NCBI RefSeq assembly: GCF_004803475.1 | Contig: NZ_SRKY01000004.1 | Coordinates: 124,001 to 188,000 of the forward strand | Origin: Aliishimia ponticola | Lineage (GTDB): Bacteria; Pseudomonadota; Alphaproteobacteria; Rhodobacterales; Rhodobacteraceae | DNA: 64,000 nucleotides | Reading direction: 5' to 3' | Part shown: positions 54,443 through 63,092 of the stretch, piece after piece | Position numbering within the stretch: the first letter of the stretch is position 1 | How the letters are laid out: each line of letters opens with the position of its first letter | The notes under the pieces: model-generated | What the model saw: only the letters and a program-made list of their open reading frames with translations | The model's database searches: none | What the model was told of the DNA's origin: nothing | Program-made: the position numbers and the translations under genes

Positions 54443-54777
54443 GCCGGTCCACCGCGCCGCCAGCCAGAATGCGGGCGGCGCGGATTTCATGCGGGCCTTG
54501 AAACGCAGTGTTTCCATTTCGGGCGCGTTTGTCTTGTTTCAGGCCAAAGCCCGCCCCCTTCACGCCACCCGGCCCTGCCACATTCGTCAGAGTTAACGAA
54601 CTATTTTGTTGCCAGTCATTGTATGACGCAGGCGGCGGCCATTGCGTAAGCTGGGCCGTCGCCTTTTTGCCGCGCACGATGCGGCACGGCTGATGTCGTT
54701 TCCTGCACGTATTCTTCGCAATCCCACAAAACGGCGCCCCTTGCCCCGCCTAGTCTGCGACAAGGAAGGATACCGCC
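54443..54777. other. Intergenic region before the MttB-family gene
   Basis: About 335 bases with no supported gene. It starts with the hairpin at 54453-54482. An AT-rich pocket at about 54585-54630 (GTTAACGAACTATTTTG) is the likely promoter zone. A strong AAGGAAGGA site precedes the ATG at 54778. Confidence 0.5.
54453..54482 (+). terminator. Hairpin after the Calx-beta/RTX gene
   Basis: CGCGCCGCC and GGCGGCGCG form a perfect 9-base stem with a 12-base loop, starting ten bases after the stop codon. No T-run follows (GATTTCAT), so it is a possible Rho-assisted end. Confidence 0.45.
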
Positions 54778-56334
54778 ATGACCAAAACGATTGCCAAGCC
54801 TCGTACCCGCGCTGGAGGCCGCGCGGCCCGCCGCCAAATGCGCACTGCACGCGATTTCACCATGCTCCCGGGGCTGACCAACACGCTGCCACATTGCGAG
54901 TTGATGGACGGCGCGCAGGTCGAACGGATCGATGCGGCGTCGATGGATATCCTTGAGAATGTCGGCGTGCATTTCCGGGACGACATCGCGCTGGAAGACT
55001 GGCGCAAAGCCGGGGCCAAGGTCGAGGGGGAGCGGGTCTATCTGGATCGCGGCCTTGTGCGCGCGTTGATCTCCACGATCCCGTCCGACTTCACGTACCA
55101 TGCGCGCAATCCGGCCAACAATGTGCGTCTTGGTGGACGCAATGCCATCTTCGTGCCGATGACCGGGGCGCCGTTCCTGCGCGATCTGGACGATGTGCGG
55201 CGCAATCCGGTGCTGGACGATCTGGCGATGTTCCACAAGCTCAGCCACATGATGCCCGCGCTGCATTCCTCGGCGCATCACATCGTTGAACCCTATGACC
55301 ACCCGATCAGCCAGCGCCACCTGCACATCACCTATTCTTCGATGAAATACTCGGACAAGACGTTCATGGGCATGACCACCAGCCCGAAAAACGCCGAAGA
55401 CGTGATGGAGATGTGCGCAATCCTGTTCGGCGAAGATTTCATGGAAACGCATCCCGTGACCACGGGCAATTGCAACGGCAACTCGCCACTGGTCTGGGAT
55501 GAGACAATGCTGGGCGCAATGCGCGCCTTCTGCCGCCGAAACCAGCCGGTTCTATGCTCTCCCTTTGTGTTGGGCGGCGCAAATACGCCTGCCTCGGTCC
55601 CTGCGACAGTCGCGCAGCTCAATGCCGAGGCGCTGTCGGCGCTGGCCTATACACAGGTCATCCGCAAGGGCGCGCCCGCGATCTATGGGCATTACCTGTC
55701 CACGGTGTCGATGAAATCCGGGGCCCCGATGGCCGGCACACCCGAAATCAGCCAAATGAACTTCATGATCGGCCAGATGGCCCGGTATTACGGCGTCCCG
55801 TGGCGCACATCGAGCACGCTGGGCGGGGCCAAGACCTTTGACGCTCAGGCCGGCTATGAAAGCGCCACGACGCTGTCCGCGGTGATGCATGCCGGGGCCA
55901 ATTATATCTGGCACTCGGCAGGCTGGAACGAGGCGGGGATGCACTGCTCTGTTGCGAAGTTCATCGTGGATGCCGAACAATGCGCGATGGCCTACCGGAT
56001 GGCGCAGGGCTTGCGTTGGGATGATTTCGATACAGCGCTGGCGGCGGTGCCGGATGTCGGTCCGGGCGGGCATTATCTGGGCCATCCGCACACGCAGGAG
56101 AACTTCCAGCAGGCTTTCTTCATGCCGGAGATGTTCGACAACAATTCCATTGAACAATGGGTGGCGGAAGGCAGCAAGGAGATCACCGAGCGCGCGCTGA
56201 CCCATGCCCGCGCCCTGCTGGCCGATTACGAAGAGCCGAAGCTGGACGAGGGGCGTAACGAAGCCTTGCTGGACTATATCGCCCGGCGCGAGCGGGAAAT
56301 CCCCGCCGCCGACGAGTTGAATCAAAGCTATTGA
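54778..56334 (+). CDS. Trimethylamine methyltransferase (MttB) family protein, non-pyrrolysine type
   Basis: A 518-residue MttB-superfamily protein. The family moves methyl groups from quaternary or tertiary amines to a corrinoid protein. The reading frame is uninterrupted, with no in-frame TAG, so it lacks pyrrolysine and is of the type that uses quaternary amines such as glycine betaine, carnitine or proline betaine. Family features are the N-terminal DAQVERIDAASMDILENVGV-like segment (here GAQVERIDAASMDIL) and TGNCNGNSPLVWDE and the central TVSMKSGAPMAGTPE segment. No corrinoid protein or activating gene is in the window. It is convergent with the FAD oxidoreductase and close to amine-type catabolic genes, so a methylated amine substrate is plausible. 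Confidence 0.9.
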   Translation: MTKTIAKPRTRAGGRAARRQMRTARDFTMLPGLTNTLPHCELMDGAQVERIDAASMDILENVGVHFRDDIALEDWRKAGAKVEGERVYLDRGLVRALISTIPSDFTYHARNPANNVRLGGRNAIFVPMTGAPFLRDLDDVRRNPVLDDLAMFHKLSHMMPALHSSAHHIVEPYDHPISQRHLHITYSSMKYSDKTFMGMTTSPKNAEDVMEMCAILFGEDFMETHPVTTGNCNGNSPLVWDETMLGAMRAFCRRNQPVLCSPFVLGGANTPASVPATVAQLNAEALSALAYTQVIRKGAPAIYGHYLSTVSMKSGAPMAGTPEISQMNFMIGQMARYYGVPWRTSSTLGGAKTFDAQAGYESATTLSAVMHAGANYIWHSAGWNEAGMHCSVAKFIVDAEQCAMAYRMAQGLRWDDFDTALAAVPDVGPGGHYLGHPHTQENFQQAFFMPEMFDNNSIEQWVAEGSKEITERALTHARALLADYEEPKLDEGRNEALLDYIARREREIPAADELNQSY

Positions 56335-56337
56335 GCG

Positions 56338-57678
56338 TTATTCCTGCCGCGCGCGCCATTCACGCCAGCGCAGCACGGTGTTCGCGCCGATTTCCCGGAA
56401 CGGACGAGGCGGCAGGCGTTTCGGCGCGGGCTCATTCTGTACAAAGCGCGTTATCGGGCTGGACGCGCCAGAGACAAGCTCCGCCGCGGCCATGCCGGTC
56501 AGGGTGCCGCGCGCGGTGCCTAGCCCGTTCTGAACACAGGCCGAATACAGGCCGTCGTCCAGCTTGCCCGTGACCGACACGCCATTCAGGCTCAGACATA
56601 GATGCCCGGCCCACGCGTATTCCATGCGCATCCCCGCAAGGCTTGGGAAGCGCGCGTCGAATTTGCGCTGCATGATCCGGCTGGCCCGGACAACGTGACC
56701 GCTTGTGGCGCGCATCCCCGGAAGCAGCGTGGCGCAGGTGCGGGTGACGATGCGGTTGCCCCCCTGCCCGCTGTCGATCCGGCGCATGGTTGTGCCCATT
56801 GGGTCTGAGGGGGTGACGCCCCAACGCGCGGCGCCGCCCAGCTGCGCCAAGGCATCTGGACCGAGTTCGGGGGTCATCACCGCATAAAGGAAAAGCTGCA
56901 TCAGCCGCCCGCGTGCGAAACCGAAGCTTTCAAGATGGCCATTCACCGTCAGGATCACATGCGCAGCTGTGACCTGTCCTTGATCCGTGGCGACCCGCCA
57001 ATCCGGCCCGGCCCTTTCCAGCGTGGTCACGGCAGAGCCTTCGCAGATCGTGATCCCGTCCCGTTCCAGCCCGCGCGCCAGCCCACGGATATAGCCCGCC
57101 GGTTGCAGCATCACCGTGCCCGGGGAGTACAGACCGGACCGGTAGTAGTGCGAACCAGTCAGCGCGTGCATGGCTTGGGCATCCAGCACCTCGCACGGCT
57201 CGCCCAGCGTTTCCAGATGGCGCGCATAGCTGCGGTTATGGGCCTGCGCCGCCTCGCCCACGGCCCCGTTTACCTTGCCCGCGCGGTCGAAATAATCGCG
57301 CGAGATCTGGTAGTCTTCGACCGCGTCCGACGCAAAGGAGATCGCCGTCCGGTTCAGCGCGATCATCCCGCGGTCATCCCCTGCCCCGGCATAATCGTCC
57401 GAGGTCAGGTCATGCGGCAGATCGATCATGAACCCCGAATTGCGCCCTGCGCTGCCTTCGGCGATGCGGCCTGCCTCCAGCACAACGATCCGGGCCGTCG
57501 GCTGCAACTGACGCAAGCGGCGCGCGGCGGACAGCCCTGCGAACCCGGCCCCGACGATCACCACATCAGCGGTTTGAGCGCCGGTCAGGGTGCCGCGCTG
57601 TGCCACTGGCCCCAGGATCGCGTTCCACGCCGCCGGGCCGGTCTGGACAGGCAAGCGGCGGACGACATGGCGCGTCAA
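56338..57678 (-). CDS. FAD-dependent amine oxidoreductase (DAO/PuuB-like)
   Basis: A 446-residue flavoprotein of the D-amino-acid oxidase superfamily. The dinucleotide-binding motif is VVIVGAGFAGLSAARRL (about residue 39). The next conserved piece is GRIAEGSAGRNSGFMIDLPHD, the segment holding the flavin in gamma-glutamylputrescine oxidases (PuuB). The C-terminus has YAWAGHLCLSLNGVSVTGKLDDGLYSA. It likely oxidises an amine or N-methyl amino compound to an aldehyde plus ammonia or amine. It overlaps the upstream aldehyde dehydrogenase by four bases (ATGA), and that enzyme would oxidise the product. Confidence 0.9.
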   Translation of the reverse strand: MTRHVVRRLPVQTGPAAWNAILGPVAQRGTLTGAQTADVVIVGAGFAGLSAARRLRQLQPTARIVVLEAGRIAEGSAGRNSGFMIDLPHDLTSDDYAGAGDDRGMIALNRTAISFASDAVEDYQISRDYFDRAGKVNGAVGEAAQAHNRSYARHLETLGEPCEVLDAQAMHALTGSHYYRSGLYSPGTVMLQPAGYIRGLARGLERDGITICEGSAVTTLERAGPDWRVATDQGQVTAAHVILTVNGHLESFGFARGRLMQLFLYAVMTPELGPDALAQLGGAARWGVTPSDPMGTTMRRIDSGQGGNRIVTRTCATLLPGMRATSGHVVRASRIMQRKFDARFPSLAGMRMEYAWAGHLCLSLNGVSVTGKLDDGLYSACVQNGLGTARGTLTGMAAAELVSGASSPITRFVQNEPAPKRLPPRPFREIGANTVLRWREWRARQE

Positions 57679-59171
57679 TCGACGGCCTCGTCTTCATCGT
57701 CGGACAGGTCGATCCAGATCGTTTTGAGCTGCGTGTACTGGTCATGGGCGTGAATGGAATTGTCCCGCCCGCCGAAGCCCGATTGCTTGAAGCCGCCGAA
57801 CGGGGTGGCAATGTCCCCTTCGCCAAAGCTGTTCACCGTGACCGTACCTGCACGCAGCATCCGCGCCCCACGAATGGCGCGTTTGGCATTGGCCGTAAAG
57901 AGCGACGCGCACAGCCCGTAATCCGTGTCATTGGCCACCGCGATAGCCTCGTCGAAGCTGGATACTTCGATCACGCTCAGAACCGGCCCGAAAATCTCGT
58001 CACGGGCGAGGGGGTCATCATTGCTGGCCAATGCGATCACCGTGGGTTCCACGAAACCGTCCTTGGCCGTGCCACCCAGAAGCGTAGTTCCAGCCTTGTC
58101 CAGATAACCGCAGACCTTGTCGAAATGCGCCGGGCTGACCAGCGCGCCCACCCGCGTTTCGGGATCAAGCGGATCGCCAACACCCCATGTGCGCGTGTGC
58201 TGGGCTATCCGCTCCATCAGCTCATCCTTGATCGCGGCGTGGACGATCAGCCGCGAGGTGGCAGAGCAGTTCTCGCCCATGTTCCAGAACGCGCCATTGA
58301 CCACGTGCTGCGCCACCCGGTCGAGGTTCTCGGCGTCCTCCATGACGATGGCCGGGTTCTTGCCGCCCATCTCCAACACCACCTCCTTGGCGTTGCTTTC
58401 CCCGGCATAGCCAAGAAAGCGTTTGCCCGTCACGGTAGAGCCGGTGAAGGACACCATGTCGATATCCATATGCCGCCCGATCGGTTCACCCACATCGGGG
58501 CCGCTGCCTGTCACCACGTTGAGAACGCCGCGCGGCACGCCCGCCTCCATCGCCAATTCGGCGAAGCGCAGCGCGGTGAGCGACGTTTCCTCTGCCGGTT
58601 TGACGACAACGCAGCAGCCAGCGGCCAGCGCGGGCGCGACTTTCCACGCCAGCATCAGCAGCGGGAAGTTCCAAGGCAGCACAAGGCCGACCACGCCGAT
58701 CGGTTCGCGCACCACCATCGCGATATGATCGTCCGAAGCCGGCGCCACCTGATCGTAGATCTTGTCGATCAGTTCCGCGTGCCACTTGATGCAGTGGATC
58801 GTCTCGGGCAGGTCGACGGTTTCGCAATCATAGATCGTCTTGCCGCTGTCGAGGCTTTCCATCACGGCCAGTTCGCGCGCATTGCGCGTCAGCAGTTTGG
58901 TCAGACGGATCAGAATGTCCTTGCGCTCTGACGGATGCAGGCGGGACCAGCGCCCATCATCGAACGCATCGCGGGCCTTTTGCACGGCGAAATCCACATC
59001 CGCCGCCCCGCATGCAGCCACCTGCGCCAGTTCCCCGCCGGTTGCCGGGTTCGCCGTTGCAAAGGTTGCACCCGACTGGGCCGCGCGGAAGCTGCCATCG
59101 ATGAACGCGCCCGACGGCATGTCCAGATCGGCGGCCAGCGCCATATATTCGTCCTTGGTCAGCAAGCTCAT
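57675..59171 (-). CDS. NAD-dependent aldehyde dehydrogenase (PuuC-like)
   Basis: A 498-residue aldehyde dehydrogenase with catalytic Cys302 (MGENCSATSRL) and base glutamate in VVLEMGGKNPAIV; NAD-site parts LPWNFPLLMLAWKVAPALAAG and SFTGSTVTGKRFLG are clear. Most similar in layout to gamma-glutamyl-gamma-aminobutyraldehyde and betaine aldehyde dehydrogenases. ATG 59171 has a GAGG site and overlaps the stop of the DapA-like gene (ATGA). It sits between the DapA-like enzyme and the FAD oxidoreductase in one operon, so it probably oxidises the aldehyde made by the oxidoreductase. Confidence 0.92.
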   Translation of the reverse strand: MSLLTKDEYMALAADLDMPSGAFIDGSFRAAQSGATFATANPATGGELAQVAACGAADVDFAVQKARDAFDDGRWSRLHPSERKDILIRLTKLLTRNARELAVMESLDSGKTIYDCETVDLPETIHCIKWHAELIDKIYDQVAPASDDHIAMVVREPIGVVGLVLPWNFPLLMLAWKVAPALAAGCCVVVKPAEETSLTALRFAELAMEAGVPRGVLNVVTGSGPDVGEPIGRHMDIDMVSFTGSTVTGKRFLGYAGESNAKEVVLEMGGKNPAIVMEDAENLDRVAQHVVNGAFWNMGENCSATSRLIVHAAIKDELMERIAQHTRTWGVGDPLDPETRVGALVSPAHFDKVCGYLDKAGTTLLGGTAKDGFVEPTVIALASNDDPLARDEIFGPVLSVIEVSSFDEAIAVANDTDYGLCASLFTANAKRAIRGARMLRAGTVTVNSFGEGDIATPFGGFKQSGFGGRDNSIHAHDQYTQLKTIWIDLSDDEDEAVD

Positions 59172-60091
59172 ACCTCGCCCTCCGCCTTGATGTCGGCAAT
59201 CGTTCGTTTCAGCACCCGCACCACCTGATCGAGCGCGCGCTTGTCGTCCTTGTTCAGCGCCTTGAGCGGCGGGCGCACCACGGCGCAATCGATGCCGGTC
59301 ATGGTCACGCCATGCTTGATCGTCTGGATGAACTTGCCGCCCTGTTCCAGCACCCGCATCAGCGGCATCATCGCGGACATGATCCGCCGCCCCTTGGCGA
59401 AATCGCCTTCGATGACGCAGGCGTCATACAGCGCGACATGCTCATGCGGCAGAAAGTTGGAGCCGCCGCAGACCCAGAACGGCGCGCCCCATGCAAAGAA
59501 TTCCAGCGCCTGATCGTCCATGCCGCAGCCAAGCTGGATATGCGGGTAATCGCGCGCCAGCAGGTGTACGCGGTTGATATCACCAGAGCTTTCCTTGATG
59601 CCGCAGAAATTGCGGCTGCGCCCGACGCGGTCCAGAAACTCTTCGCCCATCATCGTGCCGGTACGGCCCGGATAGTTATACAGCATGATCGGCAGGTCCG
59701 CCGCCTTGTCGATCGCCAGAGCGTTCAGCGCATTTTCCCGGTCGGTCGGCACCGCATAGGGCGGGCTGGCCAGCAGGATGGCCTCGGCCCCCATGTCCCG
59801 CGCGGCGCGGGCCAATGCCACGGAATCCGTCGTCAGCATGGCCCCCGTTCCGACCACGACCGGCACCCGGCCTTGGGCCTTGTCCACGGTGAATTGCGCG
59901 ATCTCGATCCGCTCTGCCACGGTCTGCGCATAGTTTTCCCCGGTCGACCCACCGGAGATCAGCCCATGCACCCCCGCACCGATCAACCATTCGATGACCG
60001 CAGCAAGCCTGTCCCAATCCACCGAAAGATCGGCCAGGAACGGTGTAACGACGGGCGTATAAATGCCGTCAAAGCGAAAACGTGGGGTCAT
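59168..60091 (-). CDS. DapA/NAL-family lyase (dihydrodipicolinate synthase-like)
   Basis: A 307-residue TIM-barrel class I aldolase-like enzyme. The Schiff-base lysine is Lys166 (GIKESSGD) and the catalytic tyrosine is Tyr140 (LYNYPGRTG); GGSTGENYAQT is the substrate loop that binds a keto-acid carboxylate. Being in a catabolic operon, it is more likely an aldolase, dehydratase or lyase of a sugar acid or amino-acid derivative than the lysine-pathway DapA. ATG 60091 has GAGG at a good distance. It lies seven bases after the GntR regulator gene and overlaps the aldehyde dehydrogenase start. Confidence 0.92.
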   Translation of the reverse strand: MTPRFRFDGIYTPVVTPFLADLSVDWDRLAAVIEWLIGAGVHGLISGGSTGENYAQTVAERIEIAQFTVDKAQGRVPVVVGTGAMLTTDSVALARAARDMGAEAILLASPPYAVPTDRENALNALAIDKAADLPIMLYNYPGRTGTMMGEEFLDRVGRSRNFCGIKESSGDINRVHLLARDYPHIQLGCGMDDQALEFFAWGAPFWVCGGSNFLPHEHVALYDACVIEGDFAKGRRIMSAMMPLMRVLEQGGKFIQTIKHGVTMTGIDCAVVRPPLKALNKDDKRALDQVVRVLKRTIADIKAEGEV

Positions 60092-60098
60092 CTGCACC

Positions 60099-60815
60099 TC
60101 ATCCGGTTGTGCTGCGCGCCGCGTCACCCAGCGGCACATCAAGCCCGCCCGGCATGACGAACAGTTCGATCTGTCCGCGCGATAGGTTCCAATGGTCTTC
60201 GGCCAATTGCCCGGCGCGCGGTTCGTCCTGCGCGGCAATCGCCTCGATGATCTCGTCATGTTGACGGCTGGCAAGGTCGAGGTTCTCGGCCATTTCATTC
60301 GATTGCGGGCGGAAGAAGGTCGCGCCCATACGCGCATGATCGATCAGAAGCCGGTGGAATGAGGGCATCAGATAGGTGTTGCCCGCCATCTCGCCGGTGA
60401 TCTCGTGAAACCGGTTATTGGCCAGCGCCCGGTCCACAGAGGATCCGTTTCGCAATGTCGCGCGGAACCTGTCCTGCGCCGTCTGCAACGCCGCCAACTG
60501 TCCATCCCCCCGATTTCGGGCCGCCAGGCGCAAAACCGCGCCATAGATCATCGGGGCCGCGACAAAGAAATCGCGCATCGTGGCAAAGGACATATCCGCC
60601 ACGCGGGCTGACCGGTTCTCGCGCAGGATGACGTAGCCTTCGCCCGCCAGTTGCCGCAGCACCTCGCGCAGCGGCGTGCGGGACAGGCTGAACGCGGCCG
60701 AAAGCTGCGCCTCATCCAGATCCGCGCCGGGCGCCAGCCGCGTCGACAGGATTTCCATTCTCAGGAACTCCAGCAACCGCGTCTTGGTGTTTTTTTGATC
60801 TTTCGGCAAATTCAT
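60099..60815 (-). CDS. GntR-family regulator (FCD/FadR subgroup)
   Basis: A 238-residue regulator. The winged helix (about residues 10-75) has LEFLRMEILSTRLAPGADLDEAQLSAAFSLSRTPLREVLRQLAGEGYV, a GntR signature (described here in parts: APGADLDEAQLSA and SRTPLREVLRQLA). The C-terminal helical domain is FCD-type, with NRFHEITGEMAGN and RQHDEIIEAIAAQD giving metal-binding histidines. It is the first gene of its operon and probably represses it in the absence of a carboxylate ligand. ATG 60815 has GGAGAG upstream. A palindrome lies 37 bases before the start. Confidence 0.9.
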   Translation of the reverse strand: MNLPKDQKNTKTRLLEFLRMEILSTRLAPGADLDEAQLSAAFSLSRTPLREVLRQLAGEGYVILRENRSARVADMSFATMRDFFVAAPMIYGAVLRLAARNRGDGQLAALQTAQDRFRATLRNGSSVDRALANNRFHEITGEMAGNTYLMPSFHRLLIDHARMGATFFRPQSNEMAENLDLASRQHDEIIEAIAAQDEPRAGQLAEDHWNLSRGQIELFVMPGGLDVPLGDAARSTTG

Positions 60816-60851
60816 CTCTCCGGCCTTCGTGAAGGAGCTTTGCAAGAATTG

Positions 60852-60866
60852 TATACGCTGTGTATA
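60852..60866. promoter_or_regulatory. Palindrome in the GntR/GlxA divergent control region
   Basis: TATAC-GCTGT-GTATA is a perfect 5-5-5 inverted repeat between the divergent GntR (start 60815) and GlxA-type (start 60977) genes. FCD regulators often bind short palindromes of the form GTnnnAC or GTATAC-like, so self-control and perhaps control of the GlxA gene by GntR is likely. Confidence 0.55.
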
Positions 60867-60976
60867 AACTTGTACGACACGCATGCCCAGAAAAACGACA
60901 CCCGATCACTTGCGGGATCGCAGGATGGGTCGAAACCGGGCATCGCGGGCCTTTTCACTGGGACGGGTCGACCGAT

Positions 60977-61924
60977 ATGACCAAACAGCACTTCGTTTTT
61001 ACGCTGATCGAGAACCACACGCATCTGACGCTGTCCTGCGCCACCGAACCGCTGCGGATCGCCAACATGATCAGCGGCGAGACATTGTATTCGTGGTCCT
61101 ATGCCTCGCAGAACGGCGAGACGGCCCGCGCCTCGAACGACACGATCAGCCTCGTGCAGCATGGGTTCGACACCGTGCCGCGCTGTGACCGGCTATTCGT
61201 GATCCCCGGCCTCGATATGGACAAGCACATCACGCCGGGCTTGCTGGCCTGCCTGCGCCGGGCCAAGCGGGACGGCGTGCGCGTGGCGGCGCTGTGTTCG
61301 GGCGCATGGATTTTGGCGGAGGCCGGGTTTCTCAGCGGGATGCGCGCCGCGATTCATTGGGAATATCATGACGCATTCCTGGAACGGTTCCCCGATGTGG
61401 AATTGGTGCCAAGCGTGTTCGTGGCCGATGAAAAGCACATGACAGCCTCTGGCGGGACGGCGACGGCGGATTTGATGCTGCATCTGATCGAACAGGATCA
61501 CGGCTATGATCTGTCCATCGCGGTATCGGACATGATGGTCTATGTCGGCGCGCGTGAAGGCAGCGCGGCGCAGCGCATTTCGCTTCAGGCGCGCAGCGGG
61601 ATGCGCAATCCGCATATGGCGAAGGCGATCCGTATCATGCAGGACGCGCTGGAAGACCCGATCACCCCAACGCAGATCGCGGACCAGATCGGGATATCGG
61701 TGCGCCAGCTGGAACGGCTGTTTGGCCGGTATTTCAACACCTCGCCCAAACGCTATTACACGGAATTGCGGCTGGATCGCGCCCGGCATTTGCTGCTGCA
61801 AACCGAGATGTCGATCTCGGAGGTGGCCATCGCCAGCGGCTTTCAAAGCGTCGGGCATTTCTCGCGGCTTTACCGCAAGGCCTTTGATACCAGCCCCAGC
61901 GCGCAGCGCGGGCGCATGGTCTAA
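60977..61924 (+). CDS. GlxA/CdhR-type AraC-family regulator
   Basis: A 315-residue regulator made of a DJ-1/PfpI-like glutamine amidotransferase fold domain (residues about 5-190; VAALCSGAWILAEAG at the nucleophile elbow) and a C-terminal AraC DNA-binding domain (about residues 215-315; PTQIADQIGISVRQLERLFGRYF and ISEVAIASGFQSVGHFSRLYRK). This layout is that of GbdR, CdhR and ArgR-type activators, which respond to glycine betaine, carnitine and basic amino acids. It is divergent from the GntR operon and upstream of the ABC importer, so it may activate either or the MttB gene. ATG 60977 is chosen by domain start; an earlier ATG at 60860 is less likely. Confidence 0.9.
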   Translation: MTKQHFVFTLIENHTHLTLSCATEPLRIANMISGETLYSWSYASQNGETARASNDTISLVQHGFDTVPRCDRLFVIPGLDMDKHITPGLLACLRRAKRDGVRVAALCSGAWILAEAGFLSGMRAAIHWEYHDAFLERFPDVELVPSVFVADEKHMTASGGTATADLMLHLIEQDHGYDLSIAVSDMMVYVGAREGSAAQRISLQARSGMRNPHMAKAIRIMQDALEDPITPTQIADQIGISVRQLERLFGRYFNTSPKRYYTELRLDRARHLLLQTEMSISEVAIASGFQSVGHFSRLYRKAFDTSPSAQRGRMV

Positions 61925-61980
61925 ACCGCCTTCCGCGCTTGCAGCCTGACCGGTTCACCGCCATGATTTAGGCGGACATA

Positions 61981-61997
61981 TCGGCGACTTGCGCCGA
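61981..61997. promoter_or_regulatory. Short palindrome before the ABC importer operon
   Basis: TCGGCG-ACTTG-CGCCGA is a perfect 6-5-6 inverted repeat, 22 bases before the substrate-binding protein gene. It may be an operator or an mRNA hairpin; an adjacent smaller repeat CCGCC...GGCGG lies at about 61959-61976. Confidence 0.3.
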
Positions 61998-62019
61998 AGA
62001 TATTCTTGGGAGGGAATCC

Positions 62020-63039
62020 ATGACCACTTTGAACAGACGCCAAAGCCTTGCCCTGATGGGCGCTGCAACGCTTAGCGGGTTGGCCGCACCTGCCATTGCT
62101 TCGGGCAAGAAAGCCGTCGTGGGCGCGCTGCCTTTCACCAGCCATTCGGGCAGTTTCGTCGCGCTGGAACGCGGCTATTTCGCCGAGGCTGGCCTTGATG
62201 TGGAATTGAAGTTCTTTCAGGCCGCGCAACCCATGGCCGTGGCGATTGCTTCGGGCGATGTGGATTTCGGTGTGACCGCGATTTCGGGCGGGCTGCTGAG
62301 CCTTGCGCAAAAGGGCGCGGTCAAGGTTATCGGCGGCGCGCTGTCCGAAGACCCGGCCATCGACGGGCAGAAGATCCTCGCCTCGGACACCGCCTATCAG
62401 GCGGGGCTGACTTCTGCCGCCGGGCTGGGCGGCAAACGGTTTGGGATGACAACGGCGGGATCGTCCTTCCATTACATGGGGTCCAAGATCGCCGCGGCCG
62501 AAAATGCAGCGCCAGAATTCATTCCGCTGCAAAAGGTCGGCGCGATCATCGGCGCACTGAAATCGGGCCAGATCGATGCGTGGTCCATCGTGCCGCATAT
62601 CGCCAAGCCGCTTGCCGGATCGGGCGCAGTCCATATCATTGGCAACGTGGCCGATTACCTGCCGAATTACCAGGTGACCACGGTCTTTACCTCGGCCAAG
62701 AATGCCGATGGCGACCGCGCATTGACCGAAAGTTTCCTCAAGGGCTTTTCCATGGGCGCGGCCGATTACAACGCGGCGATGGTGGATGCCACGGCGGGCG
62801 AGGATGCCAAGCAGCAGATGGTAGATCTGATCCACAAATATGTCTACACCGACCGGCCCCGTGAAAAGGCCGCGCCGTCGATCATCAACGGGTCGATGCG
62901 GATCAACGAAGGTGCGGCGATCAATGTGGATTCGGTGCGCGATCAGATGGCGTGGATGCAGGCCGAAGGTCTGGTCGATTCCGAAATCACGCTCGACACG
63001 TTCCTTGACACCTCTTACGTGGACACCATCGGCACATAA
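62020..63039 (+). CDS. ABC transporter substrate-binding protein (NMT1/SsuA-like)
   Basis: A 339-residue periplasmic protein with a twin-arginine-like signal (TTLNRRQSLALMGAATLSGLAAPAIAS) and the NMT1/THI5-like binding fold: GYFAEAGLDVELKFF, MAVAIASGDVDFGVTAISGGL and GSSFHYMGSKIAAA. Members bind sulfonates, nitrate, taurine, thiamin precursors or aromatic compounds. It is followed 53 bases later by the ATPase and then the permease. Substrate unknown; context suggests an organic nitrogen compound. The RBS is GGGAGG. Confidence 0.9.
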   Translation: MTTLNRRQSLALMGAATLSGLAAPAIASGKKAVVGALPFTSHSGSFVALERGYFAEAGLDVELKFFQAAQPMAVAIASGDVDFGVTAISGGLLSLAQKGAVKVIGGALSEDPAIDGQKILASDTAYQAGLTSAAGLGGKRFGMTTAGSSFHYMGSKIAAAENAAPEFIPLQKVGAIIGALKSGQIDAWSIVPHIAKPLAGSGAVHIIGNVADYLPNYQVTTVFTSAKNADGDRALTESFLKGFSMGAADYNAAMVDATAGEDAKQQMVDLIHKYVYTDRPREKAAPSIINGSMRINEGAAINVDSVRDQMAWMQAEGLVDSEITLDTFLDTSYVDTIGT

Positions 63040-63092
63040 GCCAACTACGCGCGGCAGGGCCGGTCCTTGCCGCGCAGACAAGAGGCCAATTC

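Noticed and set aside
51830-54517. Minus-strand open frame of 895 codons opposite the Calx-beta/RTX gene
   Set aside because: Mirror of the repeat and glycine-aspartate codons, with no recognisable domain.
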